Both the position numbers and the translations under genes were made by a program. The notes under the pieces were generated by a model that searched no databases, was not told the origin of the DNA, and saw nothing but the letters and a program-made list of their open reading frames with translations. 64,000 nt of DNA from contig RPFO01000406.1 in NCBI GenBank assembly GCA_009746045.1, forward strand, positions 3,072,872-3,136,871, written 5' to 3'. Of this stretch, positions 38,485-47,429 are shown in pieces; positions within the stretch are counted from its first letter, which is position 1; each line of letters begins with the position of its first letter. This stretch comes from Mesostigma viride (taxonomy: Eukaryota; Streptophyta; Mesostigmatophyceae; Mesostigmatales; Mesostigmataceae).

Positions 38485-38808
38485 ATGCCTCGCTGTGTTA
38501 GGAAAACGAAAGATGGCAGACAATGTCTCCTAACCGCTGCTCGCGGCTGCAAATCCTGCGCTACTCATCTGGCTTGTTCCGCGAGAAGGAGGAACACGCA
38601 TCGAGCTAAGGCGCCATCGCTCGAAGATGGCCCGCCTCTCGCCCCGGGCGTGTGGGACTTAGTTCCGACCGACATCGCTCGCAAAATCGCGAAACAGGCG
38701 GGACAGCCAATGATCGACCCGCGCGTGATGCAGGCAGGAATGAAGGGGTTGCTAAAATTAAAGCAGCAAGAGGTGAAAGAGCCCTTAAGAAAGTTATCTG
38801 AAAATTGA
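38485..38808 (+). CDS. Small protein with CxH zinc tag and F-box-like segment
   Basis: The product is 107 aa. The N-terminal tag is C-V-R-K-T-K-D-G-R-Q-C ... SCATH. It is followed by Arg-rich linker and DLVPTDIARKIAKQAG, which has the L-x-P-x-x-[IV] rhythm of an F-box start. That is the same order as in the 35705 gene, in miniature. It lies 30 bp before the metalloprotease gene on the same strand. Confidence 0.55.
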   Translation: MPRCVRKTKDGRQCLLTAARGCKSCATHLACSARRRNTHRAKAPSLEDGPPLAPGVWDLVPTDIARKIAKQAGQPMIDPRVMQAGMKGLLKLKQQEVKEPLRKLSEN

Positions 38809-38838
38809 AGAAAGACAATTAATTTTTCGCCCGAATCA

Positions 38839-40224
38839 ATGGCGTTGTATAGACAGCTAAAAACAATAAGCCCGTTGTTTGAAAAACTTGATCAGAAGAA
38901 CTACCTCCTGGACGGTAACCGAATGTTACAAGATAAAATTGATATGCGCATGTTTATGGAGCGGGAAAAAGAGCCTAACGACATAAAGACGTGGTTTAAC
39001 CCCAAAACAAAACGTTTTGAAGAGCCGGATCCGAACGTCGAGTATTTCGAGAATGCAACAGCTGGGCTTCTTCCGCATGAATATCCGTTTCAAAACCGAG
39101 AAGAGTTCATACGTGGCAGGGACGAGTATTTGAAGCAGCTGGAACGAGAAGAGAGAAGTCTTTACGACGAACCCCGTCGCAGAGGAGCCCATTTCAACCG
39201 TTTGCCTTCATCGGACACGTTCCTAAAAGTAGACCATTCTCTGAAAACCCTTGACGATCTTCGAATCCCAATGAAAAATGTCGTGAGAGAAATGGAAGAG
39301 AGGTTAAAAAAAAATCGTAACGGCCTCGTGAAGAACGGGAAACTCGACATTAACGACGATGATATTGATATAACTGCTCACGTGCTGAACAAACACATGT
39401 TTGGGGGGGGGTTTCCCATGAAAGATGTCGCTTTCCAGTTTGAACCAGATAGTGTGAAAAAGCATTTTACACAAAACCGTGCTGAACCAAACCACTTTGC
39501 AGTCAACATGCACGATGGCAAATATATCGCTTTGAACAAGAAAGCTTTTTTGGATACATTTGCACCTGCAAACCCGAAATTGAGGACCTATAACGATAAT
39601 ATAAAACCCGAATCTCAAATGGAGTTATTGGCACGAATCATGGCTCACGAAATGGTGCACACGATCCAAGAAAACACGAGAGATAGGGACGGAAACCGCG
39701 TTAAAGATTTCAAGTACGAAAATCACGGTCCCGTGTTTGAAAAGCTAAACCAACTTTATCTAGGAAGTTTGAATCACACAACATTGAATAGCGACATTCC
39801 AGTTTCTCGCGAACAACTGGAAGAGAATAGACGAAAACAGCGAATGAGGATGTATTTTAATCCCAATAATAAAAAAAAAAGATCCACAAAAGAGTACGCG
39901 CAAAATCTTCTTGACGAGGACGAAGCCAGAGCCCAGGCGCTGGGGATACCACAATTTTCCGAAGAACAGAAAGCGCGCAGGCAAGAGCGGAATAAAACCA
40001 TTCCGGCGGAAACCATGAAAGAGAAGTACGGCGACGAGTTTTGGTACCCTTTATCCGGCGGCAAACTGGATGATATCGAGTATACAGGGACGGATGGTTA
40101 CGAGGACGCGGAGGAAAGACAAGAAAGTGACAGCAGTGACGACGAATTTCACGATGCGCCGGCTGGCCAAAAACGAGTGCGTAAAAACGCGCGAACTCGA
40201 AAACGCCCCACCTGCAAAAAATAG
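38839..40224 (+). CDS. SprT-like zinc metalloprotease
   Basis: The product is 461 aa. The active site HEMVH is at residues 270-274 within MAHEMVHTIQ, and the third ligand is probably H296 in HGPVFEKLNQLY. HExxH plus a later H-G-x-x-F is the layout of SprT/Spartan proteases, which cut DNA-protein crosslinks. Large DNA viruses carry such genes. The N-terminal 260 residues are charged and not recognised. The C-terminal 130 residues are disordered, acidic, then Arg/Lys rich (RVRKNARTRKRP). The tail could bind DNA. The frame contains homopolymer runs (A10, G8) but stays intact. Confidence 0.65.
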   Translation: MALYRQLKTISPLFEKLDQKNYLLDGNRMLQDKIDMRMFMEREKEPNDIKTWFNPKTKRFEEPDPNVEYFENATAGLLPHEYPFQNREEFIRGRDEYLKQLEREERSLYDEPRRRGAHFNRLPSSDTFLKVDHSLKTLDDLRIPMKNVVREMEERLKKNRNGLVKNGKLDINDDDIDITAHVLNKHMFGGGFPMKDVAFQFEPDSVKKHFTQNRAEPNHFAVNMHDGKYIALNKKAFLDTFAPANPKLRTYNDNIKPESQMELLARIMAHEMVHTIQENTRDRDGNRVKDFKYENHGPVFEKLNQLYLGSLNHTTLNSDIPVSREQLEENRRKQRMRMYFNPNNKKKRSTKEYAQNLLDEDEARAQALGIPQFSEEQKARRQERNKTIPAETMKEKYGDEFWYPLSGGKLDDIEYTGTDGYEDAEERQESDSSDDEFHDAPAGQKRVRKNARTRKRPTCKK

Positions 40225-40302
40225 CCCCTTCCGCCCCCCTCGGGCCCCTCCAGCCCCCCCAGGGTCCCCCCAGGTCCCCCTGCGGTGTACCGGCTCTGGG
40301 TC

Positions 40303-40529
40303 GTCCCGTGGCCCCGCTGGTCGGCCCGTGGTATCGTAACGGCTGGCAGTCGGCGCGTAACCGCCGTTTAGTCCGTCCGTAACCGCGGCCCGGCACGGGA
40401 AGTAACGGTTTCCGGAGGAGACGTGGCGCGTCTCGCGCCCGAAGAAGTGTCCACGGACACGTAACGGAACCTAACCGCCGACCGCGTAATTTTTTCACGC
40501 GGCGAGGCGAGCACCGCGCGGGTATAAAA
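40303..40529 (+). promoter_or_regulatory. Promoter of the 40602 gene
   Basis: It has CCCGTGG motifs at 40303 and 40328, several CGTAACCG or CGTAACGG boxes (40336-40465), then TATAAAA at 40523-40529, 73 bases before the ATG. The leader is CT-rich (CTCTCGCTCTCTCTC), as in the 45131 gene. Confidence 0.6.
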
Positions 40530-40601
40530 CCCCGCCGCCCTCCTCGTCGCACGCACTCTCGCTCTCTCTCTCACGCTCTCGAACCCTTTCCATTTCCTGC
40601 C

Positions 40602-41336
40602 ATGGCGACTGCGGCCTGCCGCGATTGCGGCCTGCGTTTCCCGAAGGACAGCGCCGAGTTCCTCCCCAAGCGCGGTTGCAAGCGCACGAGTCGCTGTTCC
40701 AAGTGCCGCTCCAAACGCCTCGCCAACGCAAAGCGCAACAAGGCCGAGAAGCAGAGGATGGAGGAGGAGCTATGGCAGCGGATGAAGCAGGAAATGGGGC
40801 TCTTCGAAACGCCCCGTGACGAGAACTTCCCGGCCCCCAAGAAGGTGTGCGTTCCCTCCCGCCGCCGCCGCGATTTCAAGCCTCCGCACGACGGGATGGG
40901 CGCCAGAGTCAAGGATCTGCCCAGACTCTCCATGCGGTGCTCCGATTTCTCTCGCGGCAACCCGCTTGCCGCCTGGGTGGTGACTCGCGACGAGATTTTG
41001 GGCCGCGAAAACGCCGCTCGCGAGCTGGAGAATGCCCGTTTGGCCCGGATGGACAGGGAAAATCGCGAGGCCCCCGTTTCTGTCGACCAAGTCGAGCAGG
41101 AGGAGGAGGAGGAGCAGGCTCCTTCCGATCACGAGATGAGCGATTTCGAAGGCTCCGTCCCCTCGTACTCTTACACCTCCTCCGAGGAGGAGGAAGAGGT
41201 GGGGAGCAAGTCCCCCCGCCAGGATCTGGACGTGGATGACACGTTCTTCGGCTGCAACTTTGACGATCTGGACTTGGATGCCACCTTCGATCCGTGCAAG
41301 AGCCTGCACGACATGGCCGCCTCTGTCAAACTGTGA
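40602..41336 (+). CDS. Zinc-binding protein with acidic C-terminus
   Basis: The product is 244 aa. Residues 6-35 hold Cys6, Cys9, Cys26, Cys32 and Cys35 (ACRDCGLRF ... RCSKCRSKR), a treble-clef-like pattern similar to Stc1-type zinc domains and to modules in the proteins at 26123 and 46397. A Lys/Arg-rich helix follows. The last 100 residues are acidic with Glu and Ser runs. DNA or RNA binding is inferred. GC content is high, as for the other TATA-box genes of the block. Confidence 0.55.
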   Translation: MATAACRDCGLRFPKDSAEFLPKRGCKRTSRCSKCRSKRLANAKRNKAEKQRMEEELWQRMKQEMGLFETPRDENFPAPKKVCVPSRRRRDFKPPHDGMGARVKDLPRLSMRCSDFSRGNPLAAWVVTRDEILGRENAARELENARLARMDRENREAPVSVDQVEQEEEEEQAPSDHEMSDFEGSVPSYSYTSSEEEEEVGSKSPRQDLDVDDTFFGCNFDDLDLDATFDPCKSLHDMAASVKL

Positions 41337-41463
41337 AAACTGTGGGGAATAGGACTCTGTCAGCCCCTCTCTCCTATTTATTAAACTCGTAATCCTATTT
41401 TTAATGCAAACTCGACTTGTGTCTCAAACATGCGTGCCCACAATGAGTCTCCTCTAATTCTGG

Positions 41464-42700
41464 CATAGGGGGTGGAGATAGTGGAGATAGTGGAGATGCA
41501 TCTCCATACCCCCCCCTCCCTTCTCCCAAAACTTTTCTGGCAGGAAATACTCATGCAAATTCCAATATTGTCCCGTGGAATCCTAACTGTCCAATTATAA
41601 GTATTTTACGCGATGGTGACGAGTGACAGCATAAGAGGGTGCGCGGGGCGGTGGAGATAGTGGAGATAGTGGAGATTCATCTCCATCCCCCCCCCTCCTC
41701 TCGAAAAACTTTCCCGGGCGGTGACGGAGTGGAGATAGTGGAGATAGAGGTGGAGATAGGTACCTCCACGACTTTGACCTTTGTTTTTTGAAAAGGAGAA
41801 GGCTTTTGAAGGAAACGGATAGCGGGATGCGATCAGGCGACTCTCTGGCTTTCCGTGCCCGCCCCTCTCTCGACCCAGTTCCCACCGGGTGAAGAGAATT
41901 CTCGGCATTCGACAGAGTGGAGATAGTGGAGATAGTGGAGATTCATCTCCATACCCCCCCCCTCCCTTGAAAAACTTTTTCCTGGACCAGAGTTCTCGCG
42001 TCTGCCGCCAAGCACTGTCTCTCTGCTGCCCATAAAATTTTGTATATTTACGACTATTTCTCTCTGCTGCCCATAAAATTTTGTATATTTACGACTATTT
42101 CTCTCTGCTGCCCATAAAATTTTGTATATATTCCACGGGAAGTATAAAAGTTTCTCTCTGCTGCCCATAAAATTTTGTATATTTACAACTATTTCTCTCT
42201 GCTGCCCATAAAATTTTATGTATATTCATAGCATTTCCCGGCACCTGCCAGCGCAGAGACTGCATTCCGTTCCAGCCAAAAAAAGTTTTTCGAAGGAAGG
42301 GGGGGGTATGGAGATGCATCTCCACTATCTCCACTATCTCCACTCCGTGGAACCCCGAGGACTGGCTCTCGAGCACCGAGAAACTTGTCATGAAACCCGG
42401 TTTATCAGAATCCTAGAGACTCCCCCGATCCGATCCCGCTGTCCCTTTCCTCCAAAATCCTTCTCCTTTTCGAAACACAAAGGTCAAAGTCGTGGAGGTA
42501 CCTATCTCCACCTCCATCTCCACTATCTCCACCCCGTGCCGGCGTCTGTCACGGTCGCGTAAAATACTTGGAATTGGACAGTTAGGATTCCACGGGACAA
42601 TATTGGAATTTGCGTGAGTATTTCCTGCCAGAAAAGTTTTGGGAGAAGGGAGGGGGGGGTATGGAGATGAATCTCCACTATCTCCATCTCCACTCCACAC
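41464..42700. repeat. Large imperfect palindrome with GGAGATAGT repeats
   Basis: Matching arms face each other about a centre near 42.1 kb. 41571-41611 pairs with 42555-42596, 41759-41806 with 42460-42508, and 41918-41982 with 42281-42345. Each arm has blocks of GTGGAGATA repeats ending in the small palindrome GGAGATNNATCTCC and a C-run of 7-9. At least six such blocks are present. The 1.6 kb between genes has no credible ORF. It may be a replication origin, a fold-back transposon or a recombination junction. Confidence 0.7.
42019..42235. repeat. Five-copy 41-bp tandem array at the palindrome centre
   Basis: Units start at 42019, 42060, 42101, 42154 and 42195 with CTCTCTGCTGCCCATAAAA, followed by TTTTGTATATTTACGACTATTT. 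The third unit is longer and contains CCACGGG and TATAAAAG. Spacing is regular, and there are no unique spacers. Confidence 0.8.
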
Positions 42701-42979
42701 TGCCGCGGGCCTCGTCGCGCTTCTTGCATCTGTCACCTGCCGGACTATGCTCGCATCTGTCACTCCCGTGGACTATGCTCGCATCTGTCACTCCCGTGGA
42801 CTATGCTTGCGTCTGTCACCTGCCTAGGCTGTTTAGGACTTGTGTTTTTTCGCGAAAGTTTGGGTGACTCATTGTTGAGATTGGGCTCATTGTTGGACTT
42901 GTGTTTTTTCATTAAAAAATAAAGGATAGATTACACCCCGTCACGGGGCTAGACTAAGTGTGTACGAGGACATCCTAAT

Positions 42980-44410
42980 TTACACAACCCTGGCCACCTT
43001 GGCGCGAGAACGGGTCACCATCTTCTCCATCTCCCCGCGCTTCCGCGAGGAGCTGCGCAGGATCATCTGTGTGATCTGCACGACCGGCGCCGCCTGCTCC
43101 ACAGCCCGCACCACTGGCGCCTGCTCCTCCTGGCGCCACATGCAGAAGGCGGACGGAATGCCCTCTGCCTTCCTCCTCTCCTCCTGCAACATCTTCTCCT
43201 CGCGCTCCTTCTTCTCCTTCTGCCTCCTCTCCTCCTGCAGCTCCCTCTCCTCCTGCTCAAACAGCCTCGACAGCATCATGGTCTTGTGCATCAAGCGCTC
43301 GGCACGCATTTCTGCGACATCCTCCTCATCCATATATGTTTTCTTCTCGAAGTCCCCCAGCTCCTCCGAGAGTTCCTCCTGCAACCGCGCGTGGTAGACC
43401 GGAAAGTCGTACATGACCCTCTGCTCCAGAGGGATCGCAGCGCGCTCCTTCTTGATATCCGCCAGCACCGGGGTCAGGCACCAAGCGGGCAAGGCCCTGA
43501 ACCCCCTGTAGACCCAATCGGGGACGCGCTCGGAGGCCTTCTCCATCCTCTCGGATTCCTCCGGGTCCCGGCAGGGATTCCGCATGTGCACCTTGAACCG
43601 GATATCCCTCAGCCTGCGAACGACTTCCTCCATGTTCTTGATCGCCGGCTTGATGCTCTCGCTGGTGTCGAGCTGCTCCTCCGAAGGCGCGGACATGTTG
43701 AATTCCATCCTGGACTTGGTAAGCATCCAGATGGGGTTGGAGTGCATCCTCGGGTTGTGGTTCAGGAAGAACTTCAAAGCGGAAGGCCTGCCCCCGTCGC
43801 AGTCGATGGAGTACCTCGACGGAGTGTTCCTGAACTCCATCTTGGCGTCTTCCGCCTCCCTCATCTCGAGCCAGATGCGCCTCTCGTCGAAAAAGTCCTT
43901 CCTGCGCACCAGCTCCTTGATGTCCAGCTTCTGGCCCAGCTTCTCGGCGTCCTTCTCGCTCCTAAAGTGCATAAAGCCGTTCCAACAGATCTCCTTGGTG
44001 GTGTCGCAGAGGAGTTCGATCGTCTTCTCCCTCTGCATGTGCGCCTTCTCCACCAGCTCGTCGTTGAGGCTGAGCTCGATCTTGTCGTTCCAGTTCTTGG
44101 CGTCGCATGACCACGTAATGAAGGTACCCCGCGGAGTGGGCGTGGTGCGGATTTTGGGCGGCTCGTTGTAGAGCTGCACGGACTTCTGGAAAACGCTGCG
44201 AGCCTTCTTCAAGCCGTGAAGGGAGGTGCGATGGCGCTTGAACTTGTCGGTGGAAGGCCTCCCGCTGTACTCGTAGAGGAGAAAAGGGATAGGCTTCTTG
44301 AAATTGCCGAAATGCGCCTCGCCTCTGGCCAGAAAAACTTCGCGCTTGAGGAAGATATCCCGCTCGCACAGGAGGATGGCGAGATCCGAGGGGCCTTGGT
44401 ATTCCGCCAT
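42980..44410 (-). CDS. Unknown protein, 476 aa, with C-terminal coiled coil
   Basis: The start is the ATG at 44410, the first after the minus-strand TATA box at 44491-44497; the frame itself extends to 44713 through the promoter. The first 330 residues look globular with no domain I know. Residues about 370-440 form a strongly charged coiled coil (EEERRQKEKKEREEKM). The end is basic (RSRAKVARVV). It is divergent from the 45131 gene and shares its repeat-rich promoter, so the two are probably co-regulated. A 274-codon antisense frame is a GC shadow. Confidence 0.6.
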   Translation of the reverse strand: MAEYQGPSDLAILLCERDIFLKREVFLARGEAHFGNFKKPIPFLLYEYSGRPSTDKFKRHRTSLHGLKKARSVFQKSVQLYNEPPKIRTTPTPRGTFITWSCDAKNWNDKIELSLNDELVEKAHMQREKTIELLCDTTKEICWNGFMHFRSEKDAEKLGQKLDIKELVRRKDFFDERRIWLEMREAEDAKMEFRNTPSRYSIDCDGGRPSALKFFLNHNPRMHSNPIWMLTKSRMEFNMSAPSEEQLDTSESIKPAIKNMEEVVRRLRDIRFKVHMRNPCRDPEESERMEKASERVPDWVYRGFRALPAWCLTPVLADIKKERAAIPLEQRVMYDFPVYHARLQEELSEELGDFEKKTYMDEEDVAEMRAERLMHKTMMLSRLFEQEERELQEERRQKEKKEREEKMLQEERRKAEGIPSAFCMWRQEEQAPVVRAVEQAAPVVQITQMILRSSSRKRGEMEKMVTRSRAKVARVV

Positions 44411-44490
44411 AGCTGCGAAAGTGTGAGAGGAGAGTGTTGGGTGCGTTGAGCGAGTGGGATGCGAGTGGCGAGACGAGGTGGGGAGGCGGC

Positions 44491-45056
44491 TTTTATACCT
44501 TGCTGCCACTTCTTGACGAGATCTCCCGTGGTCGAGTGCTGAAGTCCGCATATCGCTTCGTGGCGAGCCACGAGCCGCTAGATAGGCGCGTGCAACCGTA
44601 ACCGTCGTCGTAACCGCGTAAAAGTGTCCCCGTGGACACTGGCGACCACGGGATTTTTTTCTTCTAGAAGCGTAACCGTAACTATCTTGTCCCCGTGGAC
44701 CGTGGAAGGCCACGGGATTTTTTCCGCGGCGGCGTAACCGTAACTATCCGATTCCGTAACCGCGCAAAAGTTTCCCCGTGGACAAAGTAACCGCCGGATA
44801 TTTTTCCCCGTGGCTGCGTGGCCGCGAAAACCCTGTCCCCGTGGACAACGTAACCGCCAGATATTTTTCCCCGTGGTTCCGTAACCGCAAAAACCCTGTC
44901 CGCGTGGACAAAGTAACCGCCGAAAGGTTCTCCCGTGGCAGCGTGGCCGCGAAAACAAATATCCCCGTGGTGGACCGCGGCCCGGTAACGGCCGAAAAGT
45001 GGCTACGTGGCTAATTCAGCACTTTGTAACCGCCCGGCGGCCTGGAAGGTATAAAA
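44491..45056. promoter_or_regulatory. Divergent promoter with ~62-bp CCCGTGG/GTAACCG repeats
   Basis: A TATA box on the minus strand (44491-44497) serves 44410, and TATAAAA at 45050-45056 serves 45131. Between them about three copies of a ~62-bp unit (44770-44965) carry CCCGTGGACAA, GTAACCGCC, TTTTTCCCCGTGG and GCGAAAA. More CCCGTGG/CCACGGG motifs lie at 44631-44720. This mirrors the 27.5-28.0 kb promoter. Confidence 0.65.
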
Positions 45057-45130
45057 CCCGGTGCACGACCACGGGGCTCTCACCTCGCTCTCACTAGCAC
45101 CTGATCTCTAACTCTCTCTCTCTCTCAGCT

Positions 45131-46012
45131 ATGGCCAACCAGATCGTTTATACAGTGTACCAAGTCCCAGATCTTTACGAACTCCGTGAGAAAACGGATC
45201 CATTTGGTGACTTCTCCGAGTTCAGGGTCTTGTGCGTGGGGGAGTTCGCTGAGGTGGGTCAACTGGTGGCTCAAACCGCGCAAACGGGGATGAGGGCCAT
45301 GACCAAGGTGACAGATCACGTTATGAATCAATTTGCAAAAATGGGGGGCTTTCCAGACTCTTTGGAAATGCTTTTTGCCCACTGCGCGCTCGTTTCCCCG
45401 ACTCAGCTCAAGAACGGCCGTTCTGTGCCCTCTCATGAGTGGACCATGCTGCCCAGGAAAAAAAATGAAGAGCCCGTTCTTCAGAAGACAAGGCCTTTCG
45501 CCTCTGAAGCGTTTTGGCATCATGAATCGGATCCGAATGGCAACCCGATTCCGCTCCAAGTCAACTTCCCCGTATCCGCTAAGCAGCCTCATCCGATTCT
45601 CAAGGTGGGCATCATCTGGGCTCCGGCCTACTCCGTGAAGGATTGGTCTGTGATGTTCAACGTTACCCAGGCGGATATGGTTCCCTCCGCCCCCGGCGCC
45701 CCGAAGACGCGCTTGGAGAAAGTTCATGCCAAGTTTCACCTCCCCATGCCCGGTTCATGGACGCCTATCACCACGTACCTGACTTCCGCTAGCCAGCTCG
45801 AGGAAACCCCTGCAAAAATCAAGGAAATTCAACTCAAGACTCAGGCGGCTCGGGTGGAGATGGAGGATGCTGAGAAACGTGCCTGGCAGGAGCAGTGCCA
45901 GAGGATCCGGGAAGACCACATTGCTAGGATGCAGGCCGAGATGAAAAAGGCTAATCCTTCCACTGAAATTGTCGTTGCTGGAAAGCAAGTGGATGTATCT
46001 CTGGTTCAGTAA
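45131..46012 (+). CDS. Unknown protein, 293 aa
   Basis: The TATA box is 81 bases before the ATG, and the leader is CT-rich. The product has a mixed N-terminal 220 residues with several aromatic patches (AFWHHESDPNG, IIWAPAYSVKDW) and a C-terminal helix of about 50 residues that looks like a coiled coil. There are no Cys clusters and no membrane spans. I do not recognise it. It is followed by an AT-rich 3' region with ATTTTTATTAATGAAAAA. Confidence 0.55.
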   Translation: MANQIVYTVYQVPDLYELREKTDPFGDFSEFRVLCVGEFAEVGQLVAQTAQTGMRAMTKVTDHVMNQFAKMGGFPDSLEMLFAHCALVSPTQLKNGRSVPSHEWTMLPRKKNEEPVLQKTRPFASEAFWHHESDPNGNPIPLQVNFPVSAKQPHPILKVGIIWAPAYSVKDWSVMFNVTQADMVPSAPGAPKTRLEKVHAKFHLPMPGSWTPITTYLTSASQLEETPAKIKEIQLKTQAARVEMEDAEKRAWQEQCQRIREDHIARMQAEMKKANPSTEIVVAGKQVDVSLVQ

Positions 46013-46396
46013 ATGATCCTTGTGTATTATTTTTATTAATGAAAAACCATTTTCACACAAACTTGAATACCAACAATGAGTCAAACACAATTGCATGCCA
46101 AGTGGCAAATTACTTCAAGTAGTATTTCCGGACGGGTCCGTACACTATCCGTAAATCGTAACTGAAACCCTGTGGATAAGCCCGTACGGCGTCGCGTCGT
46201 TTGTAACCGAATTCCCGTGGATAAGGCCGTACAGCGCCGCGCCGCTTGTAACCGAATTCCAGTGGATAAGTAACTGAAACTCTGTGTCCCCGTGGACAGC
46301 TGCTCCCGAGAGGTACAAAGACTCCAAGTTTGCGACTTGTTTCCCATCTCGCTCTCGTTTTCTCTCGCGCAATCCCTCTCGCACTCTCATCCATCC
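46013..46396 (+). promoter_or_regulatory. Upstream region of the 46397 gene with GTGGATAAG motifs
   Basis: GTGGATAAG occurs three times (46172, 46218, 46263), two of them followed by CCGTAC-GCG-type sequence, as in the 25.75 kb promoter. CCCGTGG lies at 46217 and 46293. No standard TATA box is seen; GGTACAAAG at 46312 may stand in. Confidence 0.45.
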
Positions 46397-47374
46397 ATGG
46401 CTCCCGCTACCAGGTCCTCTGTTCGCCTCAACAACACCCCGCTGTTCCCTCTCTCCTTGGCAGCCATATCCAAGCGAAAGAAGCACGCCTGCAAGAAGCC
46501 TGTCCTCGTGGAGCACAGCGACGAGTCGAACCCCGTAAAGGACTCCGCTTTCGACTTGGTGAGGCCGCGTATCTGCGACACCTGTTTCCACATGCCGACG
46601 GACTTTTTCTACCTCTTCAAAAACGACCAAGGCTCCGTCGAGTGCAAGTGCGATGGCTGCGTCAAGGCCATCCCTCAAATCGCCGACTTCGTGCACAAGT
46701 ACTCGGATTCGCTCATGCGCTACCGAGTCCCTGAGCAAGATACGCCACCTCGCCGCTCCTATTCGTGCGTGGAGTGCATGTCGTACGTCACTGGAGCTGC
46801 CTTCGTCCACGATACGCCTGCAACGCAGCATATGCGCAACAAGACCACTCTGTGCGAGCCCTGCTACCAAAAGAAGGTCGTGATCGCACTTCGCAAGTTG
46901 AAGGTGGCCGAGAACGAAGTCAGAACAGAAAAGGAGAACGAGCTCGTGCAGAGTTTCGTGAGGGACTGGAAGATGGACACGCAGGCCGGGGAGCAAGGGA
47001 CTTCTCTCTACCTGCAGAACTCGAACGTGGCGAGCTGTTGGCCCCCGAAGGAGTGCTCCACCTGCACGGTGAGGTTCTTGCACGACGTCATGTCTGCCTA
47101 TATTGTCCCGGACCAGTTCTCGGACCAGATCCGCGTCCGCTGCCACAATTGCGCAAGGAACGCGCCCTTCAAGGCGAAGATCCTCTTGGAGGGGTACAGC
47201 CAAGACAACGGCTTGAAGAAGCTCCTGGAAAAACCCAAAGACCAGAGGGACGAGTTTGTCCCCTTGGGAGTCAACTTGCAGCCCATGAACAGAGCCGAGG
47301 AGAAGCAGTTCCTCCGCGGCGTGCTTGACCTTCTCGTGACTGAGGGCAAACCACTGCTTTTTGGGCGCAAGTGA
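46397..47374 (+). CDS. Multi-zinc-module protein, 325 aa
   Basis: The start is the ATG at 46397, in a longer open frame. Three Cys-x2-Cys pairs of modules follow: RICDTCFHM ... CKCDGC (residues 60-88), SCVECMSY ... CEPCYQK, and CSTCTVRF ... CHNCARN. Each has a Cys pair, 18-30 residues with an aromatic, then a second Cys pair, as in treble-clef or Stc1-like fingers. The linker is helical and charged. It probably belongs to one family with the proteins at 26123 and 40602. A role in RNA, DNA or protein binding is likely but not specified by the sequence. Confidence 0.55.
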   Translation: MAPATRSSVRLNNTPLFPLSLAAISKRKKHACKKPVLVEHSDESNPVKDSAFDLVRPRICDTCFHMPTDFFYLFKNDQGSVECKCDGCVKAIPQIADFVHKYSDSLMRYRVPEQDTPPRRSYSCVECMSYVTGAAFVHDTPATQHMRNKTTLCEPCYQKKVVIALRKLKVAENEVRTEKENELVQSFVRDWKMDTQAGEQGTSLYLQNSNVASCWPPKECSTCTVRFLHDVMSAYIVPDQFSDQIRVRCHNCARNAPFKAKILLEGYSQDNGLKKLLEKPKDQRDEFVPLGVNLQPMNRAEEKQFLRGVLDLLVTEGKPLLFGRK

Positions 47375-47429
47375 TGCAGTATAGGAAACACGATTGAGTG
47401 ATATTATTTATTTTTATAATGAAAAGACC

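Noticed and set aside
42019-42235. CRISPR-like regular repeats
   Set aside because: Units abut with no unique spacers, no cas genes, eukaryotic context.
43286-44110. 274-codon plus-strand frame over the 42980-44410 gene
   Set aside because: Antisense shadow with biased composition and no promoter.
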